A stretch of 17,808 nt of DNA, taken from CAZFIO01 sp964519585 (GTDB lineage: Bacteria > Bacillota > Clostridia > Tissierellales > Tissierellaceae). A program made the translations under genes and the position numbers. Shown here one piece after another: positions 7,322 to 14,471 of the stretch. The stretch is taken from positions 1-17,808 of the forward strand of contig CAZFIO010000023.1 of NCBI GenBank assembly GCA_964519585.1, read 5' to 3'. How positions within the stretch are numbered: position 1 is the stretch's first letter; each line of letters begins with the position of its first letter. The notes under the pieces are model-generated. The model did no database searches, was not told the origin of the DNA, and saw only the letters and a program-made list of their open reading frames with translations.

Positions 7322-8340
7322 AAATAGCTTGCCTATCCTTTACGGATTCTGGAGAACTTATAGGTGAAAGACTGAAGAAGTCAAAGAATTATGAAATCAA
7401 CCATATTAGAAACAAATCAATAGAGGGTGGAATAAAAACAATAGTCCATGATTTATGGGCTAACTATGATTGCCTAGTATTCATTTCAGCCACAGGAATA
7501 GCATGCAGGTTTATTGCATCCTATATAAAGGACAAGAACCAGGATCCTGCTGTCCTAGTTATAGATGATCTGGGCAGGTTCTCCATCAGCCTTTTGTCAG
7601 GCCATATAGGAGGGGCCAATGAACTGGCAGAAAAGTTGGGAGAGCTTATTGGAGCCCTACCAGTGATTACAACTGCTTCTGATGCTAGGGGTTTTCAATC
7701 CTTGGACCTCTTTGCCAAGGAAAACAACTATTACATTGAGAATATGAAAAGTATTACTAAACTAACTGCCCTAATGGTAAACAAGAAGAAAATAGGTTTT
7801 TATACAAGTGTAAATAAGATAAGTGACTATACAAATTTAGTTTTGATAGAAGATCTGGAGGATTTAAACAAGCCTCAGGTAGATGGTCTTATAATGGTAA
7901 GTCATCAGCTAAGTGTAGAAGACTTAATTCAAGGACAAAAACCCTATGGCCTACTAAGGCCAAAAGTTATAAATATCGGCATAGGATGCAGGAAGGGTGT
8001 TTCAGCAGATAGGATTATAAGAGCCATAGGTGAGGCCTTGGAGACCAATGACTTATCTCCCAATAGTATAAAATCAATTGGGACTATTGAAGTAAAAAAG
8101 AATGAACAAGGTCTTATTGAAGCAGGTGAGTATTATAATAGAGAATTAAAAATATTTACAATAGATGAAATTAGGAAGGTAGAGGATAGGTTTAAGAAAT
8201 CATTATTTGTAAAGAAAAGTGTAGGAGTCTATTCAGTATCAGAGCCCTGTGCTTATTTACTAGGTGGCAAATTTATATTAAGAAAGGCCATATATGACGG
8301 AATTACTATTTCAATAACCAAGGAGGAAAGACATGGCTAA
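7318..8340 (+). CDS. cbiG: Cobalt-precorrin-5A hydrolase CbiG
   Basis: CbiG opens the delta-lactone of cobalt-precorrin-5A and releases the C20 carbon as acetaldehyde, the oxygen-independent ring-contraction step. The 340-residue protein has the N-terminal domain with FISATGIACRFIA (55-67), the central LSGHIGGAN (93-101) and TTASDARG (118-125). A linker leads to the C-terminal domain, which opens with GIGCRKGVSADRI (221-233) and ends near YLLGGKFILRKA. Domain order and length match single-gene CbiG proteins, with no fusion to CbiH or CbiF. The ATG overlaps the cbiF stop. The end overlaps cbiH by 8 bp and contains the cbiH ribosome binding site. cbiG is a marker of the anaerobic pathway. Confidence 0.94.
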   Translation: MKIACLSFTDSGELIGERLKKSKNYEINHIRNKSIEGGIKTIVHDLWANYDCLVFISATGIACRFIASYIKDKNQDPAVLVIDDLGRFSISLLSGHIGGANELAEKLGELIGALPVITTASDARGFQSLDLFAKENNYYIENMKSITKLTALMVNKKKIGFYTSVNKISDYTNLVLIEDLEDLNKPQVDGLIMVSHQLSVEDLIQGQKPYGLLRPKVINIGIGCRKGVSADRIIRAIGEALETNDLSPNSIKSIGTIEVKKNEQGLIEAGEYYNRELKIFTIDEIRKVEDRFKKSLFVKKSVGVYSVSEPCAYLLGGKFILRKAIYDGITISITKEERHG

Positions 8341-9055
8341 ATTATATGTAGTAGGTATAGGCCCAGGGGGTAAGGACCATATGACTTTTAAAGCTGTTGA
8401 AACTATAAAGTCTTCTGATGTAATAGTAGGCTATACCCCCTATATAAATTACTTGCAGGGTTTTCTTGAAGGTAAGGAAATATATTCAACTGGTATGAGG
8501 AAAGAAATTGAAAGATGTCAGTATGCTATTGAAAGGGTTAAAGAAGGTAAAAACACTGTCATAATAAGCACAGGGGATGCAGGGCTTTATGGCATGGCAG
8601 GGCCTATACTAGAACTGGCCAAGGATATAGATGTGGAAATAATTCCTGGGGTTACAGCAGCCTTTTCAGCTGCAGCAGAATTAGGCTCACCTATAATGCA
8701 TGATTATGCTTCCATAAGCCTAAGTGATTTACTAACACCCTGGCAGGTAATAGAAAATAGGATAGAAAAAGCTGCAGAGGGAGACTTCGTTGTAGCTATC
8801 TATAATCCCAGATCTAAAGGCAGGAAGGATCACTTGGAAAGGGCCATAGAAATAATTAAAAAACATAGGAAGGGAGAAACCCCAGTTGGAATAGTAAGAA
8901 ACTCAGGAAGGGATGACGGGACTATTAGCCTTACAAATTTGGATCATATAGACTATGAAATAGTGGATATGCTTTCAGTTTTAATTATAGGCAATAGCAA
9001 TACCTTTATAAGGGGAAAGAAAATTATTACACCAAGGGGTTATGAAATAAAATGA
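8333..9055 (+). CDS. cbiH: Cobalt-precorrin-3 C17-methyltransferase CbiH
   Basis: CbiH methylates C17 and drives ring contraction with formation of the delta-lactone that CbiG then opens. The 240-residue protein shows VVGIGPGGKDHMT (6-18), VGYTPYI, STGDAGLYGMAG (79-90), IPGVTAAFSAAA and IYNPRSKGR. This is the CbiH/CobJ pattern of tetrapyrrole methylases. The ATG at 8333 has a very good ribosome binding site, AAGGAGG at 8320-8326, inside cbiG. The 3' end overlaps cbiJ as ATGA. There is no C-terminal extension with an iron-sulfur domain as in some CbiH60-type proteins; this is the short form. Confidence 0.94.
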   Translation: MAKLYVVGIGPGGKDHMTFKAVETIKSSDVIVGYTPYINYLQGFLEGKEIYSTGMRKEIERCQYAIERVKEGKNTVIISTGDAGLYGMAGPILELAKDIDVEIIPGVTAAFSAAAELGSPIMHDYASISLSDLLTPWQVIENRIEKAAEGDFVVAIYNPRSKGRKDHLERAIEIIKKHRKGETPVGIVRNSGRDDGTISLTNLDHIDYEIVDMLSVLIIGNSNTFIRGKKIITPRGYEIK

Positions 9056-9786
9056 TCTGGATAATTGGTGGTACATCAGAGGCAAGAAAACTAATTGAAT
9101 CCTTAGATGACCTTAAGGAGTATGTTCTAACTATAGCAACTGAAGATGGAAAAGAGTTTTTTCCAAGAAAAAATCTTTTTGTCGGAAGGTTAAATAAGGA
9201 GGAAATGACCAAATTTGCAGAGAAAAACAAGGTGAAATTGTTAATAGACCTATCCCATCCCTATGCAAGAGTTGTATCAGAAAATGCCAAGCTTATATGT
9301 AGTGAATTAGGGATCAGCTATATAAGATATGCTCGAAAAAGAGTTGTAGAAAAGGGAAGTAATATTTATCTCAAATCTTATGAAGAGGCTTATGAATTCC
9401 TATCAAAAGTCCAAGGAAGGGTCTTGTTTACAACTGGTTCAAAAAATATAAAAGACTTTGAGAAAGTAAAAGGGAAAAATCGTTTTATATATAGGATACT
9501 GCCAGCCCTTGAAAGTATGAAAATTTGCAAGGAAAACAATATTAAAATGGAAGATATAATAGCTATACTAGGGCCCTTTAGTAAGGATTTTAATAAGGCC
9601 ATGATTGAAAATTATAGGCCGGATTATTGTGTCATGAAAGATAGTGGACAGGCTGGTGGGACTAAGGAAAAAATAGAGGCTTGTGAAGAATTGGGTGTGA
9701 AAGCTATAGTTATAGGCAGGGAAGATGAGGATGGTATATCAGACCTAAGGGAGATAAAAAAAATAATTTTAGCATATAAAATGTGA
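9052..9786 (+). CDS. cbiJ: Cobalt-precorrin-6A reductase CbiJ
   Basis: CbiJ reduces the macrocycle of cobalt-precorrin-6A to 6B with a nicotinamide cofactor. The 244-residue protein starts MIWIIGGTSEARKL, the GGTSEAR motif (6-12) of CbiJ/CobK. It also contains DLSHPYA (66-72) followed by IRYAR near 100, both characteristic. The C-terminal part has ILGPFSKDFN and the DYCVMKDSGQAGGTKEK block, also typical. The ATG overlaps the cbiH stop. The gene ends the tightly overlapping part of the operon: the next coding start is 113 bp away, across a structured spacer. Confidence 0.93.
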   Translation: MIWIIGGTSEARKLIESLDDLKEYVLTIATEDGKEFFPRKNLFVGRLNKEEMTKFAEKNKVKLLIDLSHPYARVVSENAKLICSELGISYIRYARKRVVEKGSNIYLKSYEEAYEFLSKVQGRVLFTTGSKNIKDFEKVKGKNRFIYRILPALESMKICKENNIKMEDIIAILGPFSKDFNKAMIENYRPDYCVMKDSGQAGGTKEKIEACEELGVKAIVIGREDEDGISDLREIKKIILAYKM

Positions 9787-9892
9787 TATAATGGGAAATA
9801 GGCCTGTAGGGGAGGACCTATGTGTCCTTCCTTAATTAGTATTTCGGCTTAATAAAGATTTTTTAATTTAAAAAAATAATGCATATAATGGG
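9786..9892 (+). other. Structured intergenic element between cbiJ and cobT
   Basis: This is the only sizeable gap inside the cobalamin operon. It holds a 10-bp inverted repeat (9808-9817 with 9824-9833, two G-U pairs, 6-base loop CTATGT), a T-rich tract at 9860-9864, and two copies of ATATAATGGG at 9786-9795 and 9883-9892. It also has a 14-codon frame at 9791-9835 (MGNRPVGEDLCVLP) and an overlapping 10-codon frame at 9820-9852 (MCPSLISISA). Neither has a convincing ribosome binding site. An alternative pairing of ATAGG (9798-9802) with CCTAT (9817-9821) excludes the main hairpin. It could be an attenuator, a small RNA, a remnant of a small conserved peptide gene, or a short mobile repeat. No cobalamin riboswitch motif is visible. 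Confidence 0.4.
9808..9833 (+). repeat. Inverted repeat (hairpin) upstream of cobT
   Basis: AGGGGAGGAC at 9808-9817 pairs with GTCCTTCCTT at 9824-9833, with two G-U pairs and the loop CTATGT. No T-run follows directly, so it is not a standard terminator. Confidence 0.6.
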
Positions 9893-9899
9893 GGATAAG

Positions 9900-10976
9900 A
9901 TGGATTTACTTAACAGTACATTAAAAGAAATAAAAGCCTTAGATGTGGATGCAAAAGAAAAAGTAAAAGTAAAATGGGATGGGTTAGTTAAACCATTGGG
10001 AAGTTTAGGAACCCTTGAGGAATTAACTATAAAGCTTGCAGGAATTACTGGAAGGCTTGTAAACACCCTAAATAAAAAGGCAATAGTAGTTATGTCCGCA
10101 GATAACGGTATAATAGAAGAAGGGGTAAGTGCTTCACCTCAGGTATTTACAAGTCTCTTAACAGAGGCCATGGCAAAGGGCATTACCGGTGTAGCAACTC
10201 TAGCAAAACATGCTGGGGCTGATATAGTCACAGTAAATATTGGTTTAAATTCTGACTTTGCTCATGAAAATGTTATAGATAAAAAGATATCTAAGGGAAC
10301 AAAAAACTTTGCAAAAGAACCTGCTATGACCTATGAAGAGGCTGTAAAATCTATAGAGGTTGGTATAGAAATTGGAGATAAACTTTTTAAGGAAGGTTAT
10401 GACATACTAGGAACTGGAGAACTAGGTATGGCCAATACTACAACCAGCTCTGCTATACTTTCAGTATTATCTAATTTAGATGTTGAAAAAACATGTGGGG
10501 TAGGGGGAGGAGCCACTAGAGAGCAATTAGACCTTAAAATCACCACCATAAAAAATGCTATAGAATTACATAAACCAAATAAAGATGATCCAATAGATGT
10601 TTTAGCAAAGGTTGGGGGGTATGATATAGGTGGTATGTGCGGGCTCTACCTTTCGGCAGCTAAAAACTCCAGGCCTATAGTTATGGATGGATTTATTTCT
10701 TCAGCTGCAGCCCTGTGTGCTATCAAACTAAACCCCTTAGTTAAGGATTATATAATTCCTTCACACCTATCTGATGAACCTGGAGCAAAATACATGTTTC
10801 AAGAACTAGGTATGGAGCCTATGCTAAATTTAAAGATGAGGTTAGGAGAAGGTTCAGGCTGTCCATTGGCCTTTCAAATTATTGAAACTGCTCTCTTTAC
10901 CCTGGAAAACATGGGAACCTTTGAAGAGGCAACAATAGATAGTACAATCTTATTAGATATGAGAGAAGAAGACTAG
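9900..10976 (+). CDS. cobT: Nicotinate-nucleotide-dimethylbenzimidazole phosphoribosyltransferase CobT
   Basis: CobT activates the lower-ligand base by transferring phosphoribosyl from nicotinate mononucleotide, giving the alpha-ribazole phosphate used by CobS. From ATG 9900 the protein has 358 residues, the usual length. It shows KPLGSLG (31-37), MSADNGI (65-71), GVSASPQ (75-81), GTGELGMANTTTSSA (171-185), VGGGATREQ (201-209) and LGEGSG (315-320). Glu317 falls at the position of the catalytic Glu317 of the Salmonella enzyme. In-frame ATGs also occur at 9879 and 9888. The start at 9900 is preferred because GGGGG (9890-9894) precedes it with a 5-base spacer and the resulting N-terminus matches the family. 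The protein may have its own promoter in the upstream spacer, but none is convincing. Confidence 0.95.
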   Translation: MDLLNSTLKEIKALDVDAKEKVKVKWDGLVKPLGSLGTLEELTIKLAGITGRLVNTLNKKAIVVMSADNGIIEEGVSASPQVFTSLLTEAMAKGITGVATLAKHAGADIVTVNIGLNSDFAHENVIDKKISKGTKNFAKEPAMTYEEAVKSIEVGIEIGDKLFKEGYDILGTGELGMANTTTSSAILSVLSNLDVEKTCGVGGGATREQLDLKITTIKNAIELHKPNKDDPIDVLAKVGGYDIGGMCGLYLSAAKNSRPIVMDGFISSAAALCAIKLNPLVKDYIIPSHLSDEPGAKYMFQELGMEPMLNLKMRLGEGSGCPLAFQIIETALFTLENMGTFEEATIDSTILLDMREED

Positions 10977-10987
10977 AGGGTGGGAAA

Positions 10988-11524
10988 ATGGTTACATTTA
11001 TTATAGGTGGGGCAAGAAGTGGAAAAAGTAGTTTTGCTGAAAATATATACAAGAATAAGAAAGATGTAGTTTATATTGCTACATCCAAGGTTTTAGATGC
11101 AGAAATGAAGGAAAGGGTTAACCTCCATAGGGCTGGTAGGCCAGAAGTTTGGAGAACATTTGAAGGGTCCTATAAGCTAAAGGATGCTCTGGGAAAAGAA
11201 AGGTACTATCTTCTTGACTGCATCACAGTTTTAACCTCTAATATAATGTACGATTTAACAAAGGATACAGACTATATAGGCTATAAGTTACAAAAGGAAG
11301 TTGAAGATAGGGTAGTAGAAGAAGTAAAGGCCCTAATAAATGAGATTAAGAAAGAAAATTATAAGTTGCTATTAGTAAGTAATGAAGTTGGCTTTTCACT
11401 TGTTCCTGAAAATCATATTTCCAGAGTTTTTAGGGATATACAGGGAAGAATAAATCAAAAGCTATCATCCCTAAGTGATGAAGTCTACCTAGTGGTAGCA
11501 GGGATAGCGGTGAAGATAAAATGA
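10988..11524 (+). CDS. cobU: Bifunctional adenosylcobinamide kinase / adenosylcobinamide-phosphate guanylyltransferase CobU
   Basis: CobU phosphorylates adenosylcobinamide and then attaches GMP, giving the GDP-cobinamide that CobS joins to alpha-ribazole. The 178-residue protein has a P-loop GGARSGKS (7-14) at the very N-terminus. It also has IATSKVLDAEMKERVNLHR, where H47 corresponds to the guanylylated histidine of Salmonella CobU, followed by RPEVWRTFEG (50-59). LLDCITVLTSN and VSNEVGFSLVPE are further CobU blocks. The start ATG is 11 bases after the cobT stop, with AGGGTGGG between. The stop overlaps cobS as ATGA. Length and motifs are complete. Confidence 0.94.
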   Translation: MVTFIIGGARSGKSSFAENIYKNKKDVVYIATSKVLDAEMKERVNLHRAGRPEVWRTFEGSYKLKDALGKERYYLLDCITVLTSNIMYDLTKDTDYIGYKLQKEVEDRVVEEVKALINEIKKENYKLLLVSNEVGFSLVPENHISRVFRDIQGRINQKLSSLSDEVYLVVAGIAVKIK

Positions 11525-12252
11525 TAAAAGGGCTAATACTAGCACTCCAGTTTCTAACTAGAGTGCCCTTAAATATTCCAGTAGAATTTAATAAGCAAAA
11601 TCTAAGATGGAGCACCTTTTATTATCCCTTGGTAGGTATGATGCTAGGTAGCCTTGCATCTGCACCCTATTTTTATTTTTCCAGGCATAGTATAAATATC
11701 ATGTCCTTTATAACAGTAGCGCTTATGATAATCTTAACAGGTGGACTCCACCTAGATGGACTATCAGATACAGCGGATGGTTTTTTTTCAAACAAAGATA
11801 AAGAAGGTATACTGGAAATAATGAAGGATAGTAGAATAGGAGCCTTTGGAGTCCTGAGTTTAGTCCTGCTTATAATGGGAAAATACATATTAATTTCCAG
11901 CTTTACCAATAACCTTCCCAAGGCCCTAATACTTTCAATGGGAAATAGCAGATTGGTAACTCTCTTTCAAATAGCCTTTAAGAAGGTGGCAAGACCTGGG
12001 GGTCTAGGAGATATGCTTCATACTAGTAAGCCTAAGAATTATGTCTTCATAGGAGCCTTCCTCTATATATTTTTAGTGGTATTTATAGATATAAGTTATC
12101 TGATTCCCCTGCTAGTAGCAGCACTATTGGGTGAACTTATATCAAGCTATAGCTATAAGAAAATTGGCGGATTTACGGGAGATGTATATGGGGCAACAAT
12201 TGAACTTACAGAACTTGCTTCTTTATTTATATTTTGGGGGATTTTACAATGA
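11521..12252 (+). CDS. cobS: Adenosylcobinamide-GDP ribazoletransferase (cobalamin synthase) CobS
   Basis: CobS is the integral membrane enzyme that joins GDP-cobinamide to alpha-ribazole (or its phosphate), the last assembly step of the nucleotide loop. The 243-residue protein starts with the typical LILALQFLTRVP. It has the metal-binding GGLHLDGLSDTADG block (74-87), DSRIGAFG (103-110) and GGFTGDVYGATIE (216-228). Hydrophobic segments lie at about 35-53, 60-75, 108-128, 173-190 and 192-209. The ATG overlaps the cobU stop and the gene end overlaps cobC, so cobU-cobS-cobC are translationally coupled. Its product and the upstream cobT product supply one reaction together. Confidence 0.95.
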   Translation: MIKGLILALQFLTRVPLNIPVEFNKQNLRWSTFYYPLVGMMLGSLASAPYFYFSRHSINIMSFITVALMIILTGGLHLDGLSDTADGFFSNKDKEGILEIMKDSRIGAFGVLSLVLLIMGKYILISSFTNNLPKALILSMGNSRLVTLFQIAFKKVARPGGLGDMLHTSKPKNYVFIGAFLYIFLVVFIDISYLIPLLVAALLGELISSYSYKKIGGFTGDVYGATIELTELASLFIFWGILQ

Positions 12253-12836
12253 ATATAATAATGTTAAGGCATGGAGAATCGGAGGATAATGTGGCCAAAG
12301 TATTTGGAACTAAGGAAACTGTATTATCTGAAGAAGGAATAAAACAAATAAAGGATATAAAGGAGACTGTTAGGGGCCTAAAGTTTTCTAAGGTTTATGT
12401 TAGCCCCTTAAGAAGAACCAAGGAAACCTTAGAATATTTAGAACTTGACATGGAAGGAATAGAAGAAAAAAGAATCCAGGAATATGATTTTGGAGTATTT
12501 TCAGGTTTGACAAATGATGAAATAGAAAAGAACTATCCATTTGAGTACAAGGAATGGGTAGAAAATCCCCACGATTATATAATTAGGGAAGGTGAAAGTC
12601 TTAAATTAGTTTATGAAAGAGTAGTAGATTTTATGGAAGAACTTATTAAACAGGGTGAAGATGTACTACTTGTTACCCATGCTGGAATAATAAGATTAGT
12701 TTTTTCCTGGGTATTTGATAATATGGAATACTTTTTTAAATTTAAGGTGGAAAATGGAAGTTTAAATATAGTAAGCATTGAGGATAACTACAAGTTTATA
12801 AAGCTTTTGAATTATAAAAGTCCTATTGGAAAGTAA
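12249..12836 (+). CDS. cobC: Histidine phosphatase, probable alpha-ribazole-5'-phosphate phosphatase CobC
   Basis: This is a phosphoglycerate-mutase-type histidine phosphatase, in this context the enzyme that removes phosphate from alpha-ribazole phosphate or adenosylcobalamin phosphate. From ATG 12249 it has 195 residues. It shows MLRHGES with the phosphorylated H8 and R7, SPLRRTKET (52-60), an acidic residue in the loop around YDFGVFSG, and H144 in LVTHAGIIR. A frame from TTG 12234 adds five residues, but GGGGG at 12236-12240 lies 8 bases before the ATG, which also forms the ATGA overlap with cobS. The family is broad and the sequence alone does not prove the substrate; the CobC call rests on its place directly behind cobS. 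No terminator is clear behind it. Confidence 0.85.
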   Translation: MNIIMLRHGESEDNVAKVFGTKETVLSEEGIKQIKDIKETVRGLKFSKVYVSPLRRTKETLEYLELDMEGIEEKRIQEYDFGVFSGLTNDEIEKNYPFEYKEWVENPHDYIIREGESLKLVYERVVDFMEELIKQGEDVLLVTHAGIIRLVFSWVFDNMEYFFKFKVENGSLNIVSIEDNYKFIKLLNYKSPIGK

Positions 12837-12868
12837 ATAAAAATCAAGATATTTTTAAATAAGTTAAA

Positions 12869-12883
12869 TGATAATGTTTATCA
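12869..12883 (+). promoter_or_regulatory. Fur/PerR-type operator upstream of the superoxide dismutase gene
   Basis: TGATAATGTTTATCA is a 6-3-6 perfect palindrome. It differs by one base from the 7-1-7 Fur-family box TGATAATnATTATCA. It lies 70 bp before the sod ATG, with a possible -10 (TATATT, 12902-12907) 18 bases downstream of a weak -35 (TTATCA) inside the box. A bound metal or peroxide sensor would therefore block transcription. Which Fur-family protein binds cannot be told from the site. Confidence 0.55.
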
Positions 12884-12952
12884 ATTAGAAAAATGGGCAT
12901 ATATATTAATAGATAAAAACTTTATAGATTATATATATGAGGAGAGATAAAC

Positions 12953-13561
12953 ATGACTTACAAATTACCAGAATTAAACTATGATTATGGAGCTCTTGAA
13001 CCACATATTGACAAAACAACTATGGAGACCCATCATTCAAAACACCATCAGGCCTATATTGATAATGCCAATAAGGCATTAGAAAATCATGATAAATTCA
13101 AAAATATGGATGTAGAAGAAGTATTAAAATCCTTAGATGATTTGCCATCAGAAATCAGGATTGGAGTTAGAAACAATGCAGGTGGCCATTATAACCATTC
13201 ACTGTTTTGGGAAATCATGTCACCAAACGGTGGAGGTAAGCCTAGTGGTGAATTAGGAGAGAAGATTGAATCTGATTTAGGAGGCTTTGATAAGTTCAAG
13301 GAAGATCTTAAAAAAGCAGCCCTAGGTCAATTTGGGTCTGGCTGGGCATGGTTAGTTTTAAATGATGGAAAACTTGAAGTTCTTGCAACAGCCAACCAGG
13401 ATAATCCTATTTCCCAGGGTAAGAAACCCTTATTAGGTATTGATGTATGGGAACATGCCTACTATTTGAAGTATATGAATAAAAGGGCAGACTATATCGA
13501 TCAATGGTGGAATGTGGTAGACTGGTCCAAGGTAGAAGAAAAATATAATAAGGCAAAATAA
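12953..13561 (+). CDS. sodA: Superoxide dismutase, Mn-type of the Fe/Mn family
   Basis: This cytoplasmic enzyme dismutes superoxide to oxygen and hydrogen peroxide. The 202-residue protein is full length and shows the four metal ligands H27 (METHHSKHH), H82 (GGHYNHSLFW), D164 and H168 (DVWEHAYY). Gly77-Gly78 in NNAGGHYNH and Gln149 in TANQD are the arrangement usual for manganese rather than iron enzymes, so Mn is the likely metal; some members use either. There is no signal peptide. AGGAG at 12940-12944 lies 8 bases before the ATG. A Fur-type palindrome precedes the gene and a strong terminator follows, so it is probably its own transcription unit, perhaps with read-through from the cobalamin operon. 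Oxygen defence is plausible in an anaerobe exposed to air. Confidence 0.95.
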   Translation: MTYKLPELNYDYGALEPHIDKTTMETHHSKHHQAYIDNANKALENHDKFKNMDVEEVLKSLDDLPSEIRIGVRNNAGGHYNHSLFWEIMSPNGGGKPSGELGEKIESDLGGFDKFKEDLKKAALGQFGSGWAWLVLNDGKLEVLATANQDNPISQGKKPLLGIDVWEHAYYLKYMNKRADYIDQWWNVVDWSKVEEKYNKAK

Positions 13562-13574
13562 AGCAAAAAAGATT

Positions 13575-13609
13575 TCCCCTCTTTTCAATTATGAGAAGGG
13601 GGGATTTTT
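13575..13609 (+). terminator. Rho-independent terminator after sodA
   Basis: A stem formed by 13575-13586 and 13593-13604 (CCCC pairing with GGGG, about 12 bp with a few G-U pairs, loop AATTAT) is followed by TTTTT, and by another T-run at 13615-13619. It should end the sodA transcript efficiently. Confidence 0.9.
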
Positions 13610-13634
13610 AATTCTTTTTGAATTCATAATATTG

Positions 13635-13640
13635 TATAAT
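13635..13640 (+). promoter_or_regulatory. Possible -10 box for the TIM-barrel gene
   Basis: TATAAT lies just behind the sodA terminator and 18 bases before the ATG at 13659. The -35 region (TTCTTT at 13612-13617) is poor and the leader would be very short, so this is weak. Confidence 0.3.
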
Positions 13641-13658
13641 CAAGATAGGAGGGATATG

Positions 13659-14408
13659 ATGAGGAAAATAGTAAAAGCCATAAGTACAATAGATGAATTG
13701 GATATAGATTTATTTAAAAACCTAAATATAGGTGTAGAAATACAAGATTTTACCGAGCCTAATCTTAGGGATGTAGAGCTAGAAAATTTATTAGTCTCCT
13801 ATGGAGCCTTGCTTGAAAATTTTAAGGGTATTAAATCCCTGCATGGGCCATTTCTAGATTTAAAACCAGCTAGTCCAGACCTGAAGATTAGAGAGGTTAG
13901 TTACAAAAGGTATCTAGACACCCTTAAGACTGCAGAAAAACTAGCTATTGATTATGTAATTTTTCATAGTCAAATTAACCCTTATATAAATATTCCTAGT
14001 CTTAAAAGCTTAAATAACAAACAGGCAAAAGAGATGTGGGAAAACTTGTTGGTGGAAACAGATTTTAAGGGAATAATACTTATAGAAAATGTATTTGAAG
14101 AAGGACCCTCCATGATGAAGGAATATATGGAAACATTGGAACTGAATAATATAAGGGTTAATTTGGATATAGGACATGCAAGACTTGGTAGGTCTAGTCT
14201 TGAAGAATGGATAAGTGAATTGAAAGATTTTATTTCTTACATTCATGTACACTCCAATGACAGGCAATATGACAGGCATGAAATTCCTTCTGTTTATGAA
14301 ATTGAAAATCTTTATTACTTGCTAGACAAGTATAAAATCAATCCAGTTCTATCACTTGAATATAAGGCTAGGAATTTGAAGGAGGAAATAAAAAAATATT
14401 TTAGTTAA
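13659..14408 (+). CDS. Sugar phosphate isomerase/epimerase-like TIM-barrel protein
   Basis: This 249-residue protein belongs to the xylose-isomerase-like / AP-endonuclease-2 TIM-barrel superfamily. The substrate is unknown. The expected divalent-metal ligands fall at strand ends: H62 (LHGPF), H103 (IFHSQ), E143 (LIENVF), D170 and H173 (LDIGHARL), H196/H198 (YIHVHSND) and E234 (SLEYK). An active metal enzyme is therefore likely. It is closer to sugar isomerases and epimerases than to endonuclease IV, as it is shorter and lacks that enzyme's extra metal motifs. The frame opens at TTG 13632, but AGGAGG at 13647-13652 fits ATG 13659 (spacing 6); ATG 13656 would leave only 3 bases. A gene of unknown substrate follows 63 bp later with no terminator between, so the two may be co-transcribed. 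Confidence 0.8.
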   Translation: MRKIVKAISTIDELDIDLFKNLNIGVEIQDFTEPNLRDVELENLLVSYGALLENFKGIKSLHGPFLDLKPASPDLKIREVSYKRYLDTLKTAEKLAIDYVIFHSQINPYINIPSLKSLNNKQAKEMWENLLVETDFKGIILIENVFEEGPSMMKEYMETLELNNIRVNLDIGHARLGRSSLEEWISELKDFISYIHVHSNDRQYDRHEIPSVYEIENLYYLLDKYKINPVLSLEYKARNLKEEIKKYFS

Positions 14409-14471
14409 GATTTCAAAATATAGGGTATATGAAAAATAGCCGTGAATTTTACTATAGAAAGAGGTATAAGA

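Noticed and set aside
9787..9899. Cobalamin riboswitch before cobT
   Set aside because: The spacer is too short and lacks a B12-box-like GCCACTG motif.
12838..12857. Terminator after cobC
   Set aside because: The inverted repeat is only six A/T pairs with no G-C pair, too weak to call.
13632..13658. Longer N-terminus of the TIM-barrel protein from TTG 13632
   Set aside because: The first codons run over a TATAAT box and the AGGAGG ribosome binding site of the ATG at 13659.
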